A stretch of DNA of 64,000 bases, taken from contig JAHLJT010003656.1 in assembly GCA_031308135.1 (NCBI GenBank), positions 71,690,984-71,754,983 on the forward strand, written 5' to 3'. The notes beneath the pieces were generated by a model. That model was not told the origin of the DNA, searched no databases, and was given only the letters and a program-made list of their open reading frames with translations. Positions within the stretch are counted from its first letter, which is position 1, and every line of letters begins with the position of its first letter. This DNA is from Acheta domesticus (Eukaryota; Arthropoda; Insecta; Orthoptera; Gryllidae). The translations under genes and the position numbers were made by a program. Shown piece by piece: positions 49,384 to 61,370 of the stretch.

Positions 49384-49961
49384 GGTGGAGTGGCATTGCA
49401 TAACTTTCAAAGAAGCACATTAGCTAAAATGTAGTTCGAATACGTTCCAAAATATATTGTTAGGCTGTGCTATTGCCATGATCTTACAACACATGTCGAG
49501 GAGAATAAACTTTCAAGAAGGCTCCAGTAAAAAAAGAAACAATGTAGTGGAGCTTTCCGATCCGTTAGAGAGATGGATGTGAACAAGGACACAAAGACAC
49601 GTTTGGATGATTAATGAAGAGAGAGAAATGCATGTCTTCATGTAAAAGTAGAAGGTAATAAATCACAGATAATAAAGGTTAGGACTAGAATAAACTCTTT
49701 CAGGGAGGATTTTCATGTGGCGAATTAAATAAAATGTCGAATCAAATGACGTCATTGGTGACGTTGAGGAAGACAGACTCTGAAATAGGAAGACGAAGAC
49801 GAAACTTTCTCCATGAAACACAGTTCTTATACATCCCTAGTAAAATTAATTTTCAATCATTTAGTATATAATACCGGGATCAGAGACACGCTAACTTGCG
49901 ATACACGCAACTCTCCTTTAATCCAATAATAATCCTAAAGTTATCATAAAAATACAATTAT
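49384..49961. other. Sequence with no recognised feature
   Basis: No supported exon or transposon. Confidence 0.3.
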
Positions 49962-49968
49962 AATTGAC

Positions 49969-50230
49969 CCAATGTGCGTCCAGGATTTTTTTGGAGGGGG
50001 CGGGGCTAAACCAATAATTTCCGTCCGATTTGACGTTTTTTCTTATAATTTTTTTCATGATGATGAATATAATTTTTCTGTCGACTTATAGTTAATATTT
50101 ATAACGTAAATATCAATTGAATGACTTTCACTAGTTGGAAAATTTTACTAGCTTTATTTTTTAAGATGTATCATTGGTTTCTGGATGGGGCTGAGACCCC
50201 TTGACTCCCCTCCCTTAGGTACGCCACTGG
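49969..50230. mobile_element. hAT-like MITE, ~262 bp
   Basis: Ends CCAATGTGCGTCCAGGATTT and inverted CCAGTGGCGTACCTAAGGGA, the CAGTGGCG-type terminus followed by a G-rich run. Flanked by AATTGAC on both sides (49962-49968, 50231-50237). Confidence 0.7.
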
Positions 50231-50282
50231 AATTGACTGACACTCTAGTTTTTGCGGAAAACTCTTAGCTGACGACCTTAAG

Positions 50283-50400
50283 GATGGGAGAGAGTGCAAG
50301 ATGATATCGCATGCAGTTGATGTCCCACTTTGTAAACCACTGTACCGGCATTCACATGGAATTGATCAGAGGAAACCACAGAAACACGCGTTTAGAGTAG
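50283..50400 (-). mobile_element. S1 SINE, small internal fragment
   Basis: Retains ACCGGCATTCACATGGAATT and GATCAGAGGAAACCACAGAA of the S1 body. Confidence 0.5.
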
Positions 50401-50757
50401 CTAACATCTGGAACGTTCATCCAGACATTGATGCAATGCGACCTATCTTTATAGAAATATTGCCTACCGCGTTCAGCGCCATCTGTAAACGAAAATCGCC
50501 TACCCAGAAGTAGGTTCCCATCAGCTAACCAATGACTTGTTGTAAAAAAAAATAATATTCACAATTGACAGTTAACATTTTTACTTAAATTCGATTGCAG
50601 TTATATTATTTGCATTTACTCGCGTTTATTATTTTAAAAATGTTCGACTTAACCTACTTCAGGCTTGAACTGTAGCCCATGAAGACCACGCCAATAAGTT
50701 GAGACCGCTAAGGAAAATTTCAGTCGGGTGAAATCTGACAGAATACACCATAAAGCT
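50401..50757. other. Spacer with no recognised feature
   Basis: AT-rich; nothing supported. Confidence 0.3.
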
Positions 50758-51295
50758 CGATTGATTCATTAGTTTGTGTTTTCGGACGCGTCAACTGCTG
50801 TATCATTATTTACATAAGTGCAGAGCTTGTTTTTCATCACGGGATGTGGCGGTGTTCTTCCCCCTCTAGATGGTGAGATCAGGCGCCGTCCTTCATGTCG
50901 GCTGGCGGGGGTTTCTCCTACCCGGGTATCTTCCCCGGCGCAGCACCGCCCCAGCCGGGACAAGCTTCAAGCTTCCGACTGGTCTCCCGAAACGTGTGGT
51001 ATTGTGGTACGTGTACGTGGAAGTGGAAGTCAGGATGAGGCAAGGAAGATAGTTCGTGCGCAGTCTGTGATCCGGTTTTTGGAGAACTACTCCGGAGTTC
51101 GCCTGGTATTGTTTGGAGTAACCATGAAAAACTACCGATCAGAACAGCCGGTCGCTCGAATTCTCCTGCAGGTAGTGGCTGAATTCGAACTAGCTATCTT
51201 GCTAGTGTCGAAAATACTGCCATCGTCGGAAACTGAACCCTAGAACATCCCGATCAGAGCATGTGCAATGACTTCAGTTGATGCCCTGATCCAAC
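50758..51295 (-). mobile_element. S1 SINE, near full-length copy
   Basis: Tail at left (CGATTGATTCATTAG), body with GACAAGCTTCAAGCTTCCGA, and head at right (GGGCATCAACTGAAGTCATT on the minus strand). Confidence 0.8.
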
Positions 51296-51961
51296 GAAGC
51301 TGGTGCGTCGCGAAGCAAAATATCTGGATCAGCAAACAAGTGCTTCGTGTCGCGGCCGCTTGCTACTCGTATGTTGATGCTCATTTGTATCCATGATTTT
51401 GATCTTACCGCGCCGCTTGGCATTCTATCTGTTTGGACCATAAAGCATCATCCAAACATGTGACAATGTATCTTGGCGTTTCGCAACGCCGTCATGTAGA
51501 TGGCACACCATATCCGCAACCTCCTTACGTCTGACCTCTACACAGAAGAGATCCGACAACCAACGGAACGCTACGATGTCACGGCCCGACTTTATGACGT
51601 TGCGGGTACGTCGTGTCGTCATGACATGAGGCGTTGCATTCCGGTGTTATCCTGGATAAATCTGGACCACCATTCACTCGTGTCAAAAATATGCCACCTA
51701 TGGTCCGATTAAAATAAGTTGGTGATTGACAATTGCGCTTCTGAAGCTGTAGCTTCATACGATATGAGTGTATGATTTGGTTACTTTAATAAGTATATAT
51801 TTCAAGTGTTTATTTTCGTGTCCCGAGAACATGTGCTCAGTGGTACACAACCTGTCAACGTCGCTCCCTTCCATTTGCAACTGTCAATTGCCAATTTATT
51901 TTAATCGGACCGTAGAACTTGGAAAACTATGTATGCGAACTAGCTTTTCCATACTCCAACG
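51296..51961. other. Spacer with no recognised feature
   Basis: Short frames at 51425-51712 on both strands; no family recognised. Confidence 0.3.
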
Positions 51962-51973
51962 CACCCAGTTGGA

Positions 51974-52532
51974 TTTTCATTGATTGATTCGTGATTCCGG
52001 GCGCGTGAACTACAGAGGTCATTAGTGCCGTTAGTGTAGTGCGTGTTTTTTTATCGGGAGATGGTGGTGATTTTTTCTCCGCTGGATGGCGAGAACCGGC
52101 GCCAATCTACCGTCGACTAGCGGGGTTTCCCCTCAACCAGGAATCTTCCACCAGCACGGACAAGCTCTAAGCTGCCGACAGTCTCCCAGCATGTGTGGTA
52201 GTGTAGTGCATGTTAGTATAAGTGTGTGTGTGTGTATGTTTGTAAAGGGTGAGGATAGGACAAGGAAGAGGAAGTAAAGATCGTGGGCGGTCCGTGGCCC
52301 GTTTGTTAGGGTACTGCTCCAGCATTCGTCTGGTGTTGATCGGAGAAACCACGGAAAACTACCGATCAGAGCAGCTGGCCGCTAGAATTCTCCTCCAGAC
52401 AGCGACTGAATTCGACCTAGCTGACAAGCTACCATCGGGACTCGAACCTGCCGTCGGGACTCGAACCTAGGACCTCTCGATCAGAGGGACTGCAGTGACA
52501 TCAGTTGATGCACTGAGCCATCTTTCCCGGGA
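51974..52532 (-). mobile_element. S1 SINE, full-length copy with target-site duplication
   Basis: Complete minus-orientation copy flanked by an identical 12-bp duplication, CACCCAGTTGGA, at 51962-51973 and 52533-52544. This defines both ends and shows insertion by retroposition. Contains a (GT)n run at 52219-52233 and a small internal duplication of the 'GTCGGGACTCGAACCT' stretch at 52434-52470. Confidence 0.85.
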
Positions 52533-52599
52533 CACCCAGTTGGACCCCGAGCCATCCTCTCGCCTGATATGTTTTTTTTTCCATCGGACCAACGCACCC

Positions 52600-52950
52600 A
52601 GCTTTCCCGCTCGCATGGACAATGCCGCGCGCCGCACGCATGCGCAGTATTGACCGCGAAGGGCCGAGCCCCGCCGCGCCGCGCGGGACGCGTCTGTGGC
52701 GCCCGAACGTGCGCCCAAGGGAAGGGCCCGCTCTGGCCGCACGCGCGAGGGTGGCTGCCGGAGGCCCGTCCACCCGCGGGGGTGCGCCGCGCCGCGCCGC
52801 CGCGTGCGCGCTTATCCGCCAGAGAGCAGGAGAGGGCGTGCCGCACCGGGCGTGCTCTCCGGCACGTACGCGAGCTGCCTGCCCTACCCCAATGCGCCTG
52901 CTTATCAGATAATGTCCCCCTCGCATCTGCTACGCGGAGATACGTTTGAG
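52600..52950. promoter_or_regulatory. CpG-rich island with an NRF-1-like site
   Basis: Very GC- and CpG-rich, with ACGCATGCGCAGT at 52636-52648 matching an NRF-1 half-palindrome. Frames on both strands are open and low-complexity, as in the island at 37.4 kb. A promoter is plausible, possibly for the TTC39-like gene (minus strand), but no exon was found. Confidence 0.3.
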
Positions 52951-55125
52951 GTTATTCGAGCGCGAAATTATTAGCTTTCATAAAGTACATGAGTGTACTG
53001 GATTAGAGGAACGTTCTGGAAATATAATGAGATGGGTTTGGAAGAGTCTGGTGGTATGGAAGTTTCCGATAGTCAGTTCACGTGTATATTTGATTTTTAA
53101 ATTCTATGGAAATTGGAGGCAACAAAACAAATGAATAATGAAGGACTGTACTATGTGTGTGGCCGTCCCACGCAGATGAAGCAGCAAAGAAAGGTGGGGT
53201 GAAGTTCAAGGTGATTGCAGCCACTCATTTATTTCAAAAACGTGTATGATCGCTTGGAATCGTAGTTTCAGTAAAACTTCATAAGGCTCTTCGAAACGTT
53301 CAAATTAATTAAGAATCGTTAATTGTTAATTCACTTGAATTTTAACGAATACATCCACGATTAATTATTATGGGCTTGGTATCGCCGTTTACGTGGCCAA
53401 TAACTAGCCCAATCGAAAATAGAAATGGGTGGGAGTAAAAGAATAATTCTTTCACATCATACTTCCGTAGTCCTTTTGAGTACCACGATTTCACATCACG
53501 AAGCCTACAACTTCACAATATTTTATCCAACGTTCCGTTTGACGACCAAACGAGTACGACGAGTGATTCCCAAACGCCGGCTGGTGGCCGACCGGGTCGA
53601 TGGCAATTAAAAACTGCAAAATTTATCCGGCAGCGCTGGAGAGCCGGAAGACACACATCGTGAGGCGGCGAGGCGCATCCCGTCGGCGGGAGGATGTTGA
53701 GCAATTAGTCACCCCTTTTTACGAGCTTTGTTTTTGCGATCGGTGGCTGCCGCCGCCGCCAGCGCCGCCGTCTGCTGGGCGCCACGCCGCCGCACTGCCC
53801 GCTGCGGCGCGACCCAGCTTCACTTTGTACTCTCTGTTCAGCAGGGCTGGATTTAGGCATAGAGTAAAGATGTATACATCCTTAGTCTATGATTTAGGCA
53901 CTACTAGCAAAATCCGGCAGACGTTGTTCTCCCCTTCATCTCCCTCTTTCCCTTCCTACCTCCATTTCTCACTGTCTCTCCCTCCTTCCCTCACCTTGTC
54001 CCCTATCTGTCTGTCTCTGTGTGTCTCTGACTCTGCTGCTCTATGTCCCTCTTACTCACATTTACTTGCAGAATCTGGGTAATGTCGGCACGCCGGACCA
54101 GCAAAAATGTAAAAGAATGTTCAAGAAGAGCTCATTCTATAGATTACGGTGTGAGAAACGTTTCTTTGAGGCCTTTGGCCTCAAAATGTTAGTTTTTAAG
54201 GGTATAGAACGCCTCGTTTAGGAGTTATTTAAGATATAGATTCAAAATGCTGCCGAACTAATTGCACACACACACACACACCAACATCCAGTTTTTTATA
54301 TGTATATAGATTCGCGCACATTTTCCTGAGCCCTCATTTCGCTAGATGCGAGAAGAGTGGGGACGGGTTATTTTGTCAACAGCACTATTTTATCAAATCT
54401 ATAACTCATTTTTCGATGCAAAATAGTTTCTGTTACACTGGAACGAATATTTGTTTTATCAGATTTTGTCAACAAACGTCGTAGTTATAATTTATTCTGT
54501 ATTCAACTAAACTTTGTAAAGAAATAAGGGTAGGTGTTCCGGGCCTCAAGAAAACGTGTGCGTATAATACTGCCGGACTCCCTTGCACAAAATCGTGTCG
54601 GGGCTTCCCGTGGGAAAACACCCCTCAGATTGACTAAAAGAACCAACACTAATTATAATAAAAACAGCTTTTTACAAATAAAAATGTAAACAAACGCGTA
54701 TTAAATTGAATATGTATTATAGTGCTTATTTAAAAAAAATATTTTCTGTAAATAGAAATACTGGTTTAGTTTATTATCGTTTCAATCACATTTTTTCTAC
54801 TCTTGACTGCAGATATTTGGCCGATGATGTCTTGAAAGCAAAGATTTCTCAGTTTGTCATACTGCATATTCATAATTCAGCCGGATAACGTTTTTATAAT
54901 ACTAAAATACTTCATGTTTCTTTTCGAACATTTCACGGGTGGAGCACCCCGTGGATGGGGGTCTGTAAGCAACTTCTTATTTTTCTTGTAAGAAAATCTA
55001 ACCCTGCTGTTCAAACAAGTGACCGGTTAAGTTGAGAAACTAAATCGGGAGCATAGATTAATAGATTAACACGTAACAATGATTCGCATTAATTTAACAA
55101 ATTTTGGCTAGCTTATTCTGTGGCT
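52951..55125. other. Sequence with no recognised gene
   Basis: Includes a short GCC-rich patch (53740-53815), a long pyrimidine tract (53925-54060) and a (CA)n run near 54268-54282. No exon supported. Confidence 0.3.
53925..54060. repeat. Pyrimidine-rich (CT/CCT/GTCT) tract
   Basis: Over 100 bases almost free of purines on the plus strand apart from TG steps. Confidence 0.75.
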
Positions 55126-55133
55126 GCTGTACT

Positions 55134-55376
55134 CACTGGCGGATACGGGGGGGGCAGGGGGGCCATGCCCCCCCTTAAGAGCTAGAGTTTTCGTTTACCT
55201 TCCTGTATTTGGCAAAATTGATTTAAATATTTATTTATGTTTGAATTGTGTAATTATTTAAATAATAATATTGTATTATTACATAAATAACATACAATAT
55301 AATAACAAATGTGTTTATTCTTTAACAAAAATCTACGATATCTCCTCTCCAAAATTATCGGCTGGATCCACCCCTG
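55134..55376. mobile_element. hAT-like MITE, 243 bp
   Basis: Left end CACTGGCGGATACGGGGGGG; right end inverted CAGGGGTGGATCCAGC. Flanks GCTGTACT (55126-55133) and GTTGTACT (55377-55384) match at 7 of 8 bases, an hAT-type duplication. Confidence 0.7.
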
Positions 55377-55384
55377 GTTGTACT

Positions 55385-57473
55385 CCCTATTTTTTTTTGT
55401 CATCCCGCCAACTTAAGAATACGAGCATGAAATTAATGTATTCTTGTAGCTAGAGTGCAAGAAAAGTTCACTGCAAAACTTCCTTTTAAAGAAATATTAT
55501 TTCCATTCATTCTACGATTAAATGCATAATTGCATTTAATTAAAAAATGCATAATTCATGCACAATTCTTTTGTTTTCATAATGCTTATTCATTAATAAT
55601 GCCCAATACTTTCGGTTTCATTCGCTTGCCTACATATTCTCATCAACTTTAAGATATGGTTTGTATAAATGTTTACAATATTATTTGTAGTAAGCTATCG
55701 GAATTACAAAAAATCACTCGTGAAATATATACCTAACCTCTAACTTCACGCACAGAAATTACACTTTGATGTTTTAACAGTTGCCATTCGGCTCAACTGA
55801 CATGCGGAAGAATACATTTCGCAGAGCAATGCAATCTTCCGCTCTGCTAAATTGTTTTAGAACCTACGCAAAAAAGCTTCCCGTATTATGCATATTACAA
55901 ATAGTTAAACATGCATATTAATTTCAATTAAAAGAGCAAAATTAGGCAAGATATACTAGTTGTACATTCTCGTAAACTTAGAGGTCACTTACACTAACGG
56001 CCATTATTCTCCGCAATCATGAGTGACCGCTTAAGACAGGCTTCAGTGAATTTCGATGAAACATCACACTGATTTCAGAAGATACCCTTCTGGTTTTCTC
56101 CCATGTACATAGACCAAAAGCTTTATGTTTAAAGTTGTTTTGTAATTATTTGGGTTATTAACTTTAGTTGTCAAAGAGTTTTAAACATTAGCTGTGAAAG
56201 ATAAGAGTGGTATAACAAATATTTCAGGGGGAGGAACAATTTCATTTCGGACCCCTACAAATATTGTTGAATTATTTTTTAATTATCTTGTGTAGTAATA
56301 AAAATGTTTGTGTACTCATAATGAAAACACTGCTTTGGATGTGATGTGATACAAATACGGTAACTGTTATGAATACATTGAGTAAAATTACAAAAATGCT
56401 GCCTTTTGGGGACGAAGTGCAATGGCTCACGTTCACCCTCTCCCTTGAATCCGCCGCCGACATCGCTACCTCCGTAAGAAACAGTACTTCCAACTTCACC
56501 TCGGTCGCGCCACAGCAGCGCTCTCCGACGGGGGAACGTCTTTCCCGAGACGCGCTCTGACAATGGCCATTAATGATAATCGAGTTCATTTCCTGAGGAG
56601 CGCGAGGGACGGGGCGCGCGGCTCGAAGGCCCTTTTTTTCCGGCTAGTCATGAAGTTGTTTCGACACGAGAAGTTGGAATTAAATTTCAATGCGATCCCT
56701 GCAGTCTGGGTGGTACCGCGTCCTTTTTTCTTGGACTTAGTCCTGACCGTTGATCTCCATCGTATCAGTCGAAACTCCGTTCTGAAGAACGACTGTATAG
56801 GATGGTCGAAAGGTCATACAATAACCCCTTCCGTCCTCCCCAAATAGATTGGCTCACAGAAAAGATGATATCGATTATGGAAGGTTTTGAGTCTTCCTTC
56901 AGTGTTACCTCCTCAGACACCAGCTACCATAATATTACAATTGTGATTGAGAACAAACATCAGTTACAAACAAACGCCCAAATAAAGGAACAGCGATAAT
57001 AGTAGTTTATTAAATTGCTCTACAGATAACTGCTCTCATTTCACTGGAACTTTTTCAAATTACTCATAATGCTTTAATTTTTATGTTCTTTTCTTTTTTT
57101 AAAATTACTGAATGACTAATAAGAGTAAAAAAGTAACTTTAAGATTCATTACTCTGATGTAAAACCACACACGGGAATTAAATCGCTCATTTCCAAAATG
57201 ACTTATCTGGATGAATTACACATTTTCAGCAAGGGAAAACATTCATATTCAGCCTTATACGAGTTCAAGATAGGATTCGACGGTTTTCGAAAACCTTTTA
57301 ACACAGGAGAAACGCCATTTTGAATACAATATTTAGAAGGATGACACAAAAGCGTCTTAAGAATATATCGCAATGCAAAGCTCGAAAACAAACGAAAATG
57401 GAGATACGTCACTTTGGAAATAAGCTCTCCAATTGTAATCAATTCTCAAGTTACAATATTTCTTCTCTTCAAG
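55385..57473. other. Sequence with no recognised gene
   Basis: The GC-richer segment at 56400-56850 is open in several frames; the plus-strand frame WLTFTLSLESAADIATSVRN was not recognised. Nothing can be assigned. Confidence 0.3.
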
Positions 57474-57516
57474 CAGATCTTTGCAGAGGGCGACTACTCG
57501 GACGGGGGACATCCAG
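57474..57516 (+). other. Candidate microexon
   Basis: A strong pyrimidine tract (TTTCTTCTCTTCAAG) precedes QIFAEGDYSDGGHP, followed by a CCAG|GTGTAA donor. It lies in a CpG-richer patch (57480-57720). No neighbouring exon was found, so it may be chance. Confidence 0.2.
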
Positions 57517-58554
57517 GTGTAATCAATATTCATGCGAAATGCTGTATGCAGAGGCAGCGTTCGAGATTTCCCTTTTCTTCCCCGCCCTTCGCCGCGCAGA
57601 GAGAGAGCAACGTTATTTCTCCTCCCGCATGCAGTTGCGCCCGCCCCTATCGATCGCGCCCCACAAAAAGCGGCCCTCCGCATTGATGTTGTTTGAAATT
57701 GGCGGCGGACAACAGGGCGAGTTCTAAAGCCGGCTTTCTCACATAACGACGTCGAAAATATTGTAATTTGGGCGGAACCTGCTACGAATTTGGTTCATCA
57801 GGCGACTTGTATTTTCCGTCTCCGAGATCTGCTTCTCGACCTTGATCATTACAATGGATTGTAATCACACCAATTAGTGACGCCAATCTGTTATAAGGCG
57901 AACGTTTCGGTGACACTAGTTACAAAATTTGTTGTGCAAAGCTTTGAGTGTTAAAATATAGGCCTTGTGGAGGAAACGTTGTGAAAGAAAGCTTTGTAAA
58001 ATATGTTTTAGTGATTATTACATCAAACGACAGACATTCACTTGATGTCAGGAAAAAAGCATAAGTACGAAGTAGTGAAGAGAAATCAAACGTAAAATCG
58101 AGCATTTTTTAGGTGAAGGTTGGGTACCAACCATTTCTTTGGTGGATTCATGGAGCAGTATAAATGTAACTATTGAAAAATCAGTAGTATCTGTAAATAT
58201 GTCATTCTGATTTTACGTATCTCTCATTTAAATGATTATATTCTGAAATACTTATACTAATTAAACTTTCGAACTCATTAACCTTTTTACAGGTGCATAT
58301 CTTCAATATTATTATTCGAAAATAAATTACTTACGGAGCAAAACGTTTAACACGCCAAATCTGGAGCGACATTTCGTAATAAATTGAATGTTTCAAATAT
58401 CATTATCTCCAAAAAACTTTCAATGTAAGCAAACATCGTTTTTTAGGGTAATATCAGCTTTTAGGCTTCATGTAAAACACTGATCAGTACATGTAGGTAA
58501 CTACCCTTTAGTCCGGCATATCGCTAGTAATTCCTGTTTTGTCCACTACTTGCG
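57517..58554. other. Sequence with no recognised feature
   Basis: CpG-richer to 57720, then AT-rich. Nothing supported. Confidence 0.3.
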
Positions 58555-59250
58555 CGAGCTGAGTTGGCTCAGGGTTCAACAACTGTTGCCACTAGAGTGA
58601 CTCTAACCTGGAGGCCCAATAGTTGTTGTTCCCAAGAATTGGCGGATTTTCGACTAGCTGGATTAGTCGAATTCAACCGCTGTCTAGAGGACATTTCAAG
58701 CAGCCGACTGCTCTGATCGAGTTTCCCGTGGTTTCTCCGATCATTACCCCGCGAATGCCGGAGTAGTATCACATCATACGGTCTTGGACGACACAAGATC
58801 TTTCCTTCCTCAACACTGACGCCTCTTATCCTCTTATAAACAGTTAGACTTACATACAAATACATTTCAAGCAGCCGACTGGTCTGATCGAGTTTCCCGT
58901 GGTTTCTCCGATCATTACCCCACGAATGCCGGAGTAGTATCACATCATACGGTCTTGGACGACACAAGATCTTTCCTTCCTCAACACTGACGCCTCTTAT
59001 CCTCTTATAAACAGTTAGACTTACATACAAATGGACTACCTCACACGTCGCGAGACCAATCAGGAGCTACAGTCCCGGGTGAGGCGATGCCCCGCTGGAG
59101 GCAAGTCCCGAAGACGAGGTTAAGGTTTGTGCCGGATCTCAGGTTCTAGCAGGGGAGGATACACCTCCAGCGATATAAAATGCACTACACTTACGGGACT
59201 AATTACCATAGCAGTTGATGCGCACGGAAACACATAATGATCAACCAATT
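58555..59250 (+). mobile_element. S1 SINE with internal 171-bp tandem duplication
   Basis: Forward copy: box A-like GAGTTGGCTCAGGG at the start, then TTTTCGACTAGCTGG, body, and 3' end CACTTACGGGACTAATTACC with GATCAACCAATT. Length is ~695 bp rather than ~540 because 58691-58861 is duplicated as 58862-59032. Confidence 0.8.
58691..59032. repeat. 171-bp tandem duplication within the SINE
   Basis: Two almost identical units. 171 is a multiple of three, which explains an otherwise striking 153-codon minus-strand frame with an internal 57-residue repeat; that frame is not a gene. Confidence 0.9.
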
Positions 59251-60404
59251 ATTTTCCTGTTACATCTTAAGATTACTGTAATAGTGACAGATAGATCAGT
59301 AACCCTCTTTAGCAGTACAAACACATTTATTTTTTCCCTTAATTTGGTATTTTCATACATTTCGCTAATTTGAGGAATTTATAAATAATATGACAGGTTG
59401 TGCGTAATAGTGATGTCCCATTGGAAACTATTTGCTTTAGTCTGAGTAGATTGAAATTATCAATATTATATTGAAATTAATTGTTGATGCATTCTTAATA
59501 TAACTGTTATAATTAATAAAGACAATGATCGTTTTCTCGACATTTTTTTGAGCAATTAACTATCGCTTGTATCATGCTTTCATGTAATCGCTTTAATGCA
59601 CTAAAATGTGCAGGTTTCATATAGTACCACACAGTCAGTAAGAAATTTTGAAGTAAATAATATGAAAAATAACTCAAAGAAAACCAGAAATATATAATTA
59701 CAGAAAGCTCCAATAAAAGCTGTTTTATCAACAAATCAATCTGAAAATTAGTGTTTTTCAACAATAAAAACTAATAAGTGGCTTTATGATCATTTAATTC
59801 AAAGCTACATTTCTATCTATAAATGGAAGATTTTTATTTTTTGCGCTTAACATCTGTCTGACAATTTCAGTCTCCATTTTAAAAAATAAATTTAGTTGCT
59901 TAAAATATTGAATGAATTTGATTTTTTATAATAGGATTCTACATAAGTATAGCACTGATTCATTGTGAATCCTCAAAATTTGATACATTGAGTACATTGA
60001 ATTGATTGCTCTTGGAAATATGGTCCGGTGGAAGTCGTTGAATTCCGATGCAAAGATAAAAAATTAATAAAGCAAAAATTGATTTCTCTTGTCGTCTCTT
60101 GCTTATAATAGATACTAAGAAAGCTCATGAGGTTAGGTCGGGTTGAAGAATAAATACATTTTAGAAAAACGATGCCATTTAAAGCAATGACCAGAACTTT
60201 TTTTTTATGATTATTCATTAAACTATCAACCTTATGAAGTACAATATGATCAATCATACCTTTACATACAGACATCTGTTGCATATTTATATAAACACGC
60301 ACAATGCAGAGACAGTGGAGGACAAATGTGCAACATATGTGTGAATACAGAGAGAATCACCGAGAGTGGCTTAGCTTTATGGATAACATTTAAAAGCAAA
60401 AATC
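59251..60404. other. AT-rich sequence with no recognised feature
   Basis: No exon or transposon end supported. Confidence 0.3.
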
Positions 60405-60473
60405 GTGCGCCGTTTTCCGGCGCACAATTACATAACTTTCTCTTCTTACGAAGTATTCGTAAGGCGAGAAAGT
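60405..60473. repeat. Two adjacent hairpins
   Basis: The first is GTGCGCCG-TTTTC-CGGCGCAC (60405-60425, perfect 8-bp GC stem). The second is ACTTTCTC...TTACGAA-GTA-TTCGTAA...GAGAAAGT (60435-60473). Their purpose is unknown; they may mark the end of an element. Confidence 0.6.
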
Positions 60474-60781
60474 AAAAACATCTATAAAGGCTTTATTCGG
60501 GCCGAAGCGTCGTTTTTATAAAAATGTTTCTTCCTTGAAACTGAACTAATCTCAAGAACCATCATAAAATATACTTTATAGTAAGTTGGCATGTGACCGA
60601 TACTCGCAGTTAGCCGGTCTAGTATTACGAGTAGCAGCAAGTGAGGTGTCATTTGACGGGTCTTTGTCTATTATTGGGAGGAAATTATTTTTCTCGGCTT
60701 CTTACAGAACATTCTAAGGGAATTCTCAAAAAATGCTTTTTACTTTCCCGCATACGTATGTATACACGGAGTGTTATACGT
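60474..60781. other. Spacer with no recognised feature
   Basis: Nothing supported. Confidence 0.3.
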
Positions 60782-60924
60782 AATTAAATGATCACATGTG
60801 TTGTCATTGCCAACAATGTTATTTATTTTAAGAGCAGCTTTCGATGGCTTAGCCATCATCATCAGTTTTCTGCTGTCTGGAAGACAGACATGACAGAATG
60901 ACAACACCTGTGATCATTTAATTT
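60782..60924. repeat. Small foldback repeat
   Basis: Arms AATTAAATGATCACATGTGT and inverted AATTAAATGATCACAGGTGT, both followed by TGTCATT, surround ~90 bp that includes GATGGCTTAGCCATCATCAT. Confidence 0.6.
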
Positions 60925-61165
60925 TAAATGCCAACGACATTTCACCACTAAACCAATAGTGATATACGTAGTATAGGGAAAGTTATTTAATGCTGCACGA
61001 AAAAATGGCCAATTTTCGGCGGAAAAAATTAATTGCCGGGCCGTGAAAACGAAAAAGTGGATAAAACCAGTTGCTAAATTAAGAAAAAAAATCCCCTAAC
61101 ACGTGGTGTAGCCAGAAACCCTCTTTTGTGTGTCCTTGATACCGAAAAACCAATTGAAAGGAAAA

Positions 61166-61212
61166 CGTCCGTCTGTCCGCCTGTCCGTCCGTCTGTCTGT
61201 CTGTCCGTCTGT
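61166..61212. repeat. (GTCC/GTCT)n microsatellite
   Basis: About eleven tetranucleotide units of CGTC/TGTC type, followed by TGTGAACACTGCTAACGCCT. Confidence 0.85.
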
Positions 61213-61370
61213 GAACACTGCTAACGCCTAAACCATACGTACGATTTCTTCCAAAATGGATATTCCCCAGTCGATCTTATTCTAGTCAAAGGTTTGAGAT
61301 TTTGAAAAAGATTCTTCAAAATTTGGGGGTACTTTATATGAAGGCCTCGGGAATTTTCAAAATGTTCTCA

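Noticed and set aside
52481..52974. Overlapping ORFs of 90-141 codons on both strands
   Set aside because: GC-rich island plus a SINE head; products are Arg/Ala/Gly-rich and mutually overlapping, as expected by chance.
56272..56589. Minus- and plus-strand ORFs near 56.4 kb
   Set aside because: Open in several frames because of a local GC-rich patch; no family match and no splice context.
58569..59030. 153-codon minus-strand ORF with an internal 57-residue repeat
   Set aside because: It is antisense to an S1 SINE and the repeat comes from the 171-bp tandem duplication.
60405..60425. Helitron 3' end hairpin
   Set aside because: The stem fits in size, but no CTRR motif follows within the usual ~10-12 bases and no TC-type 5' end was seen.
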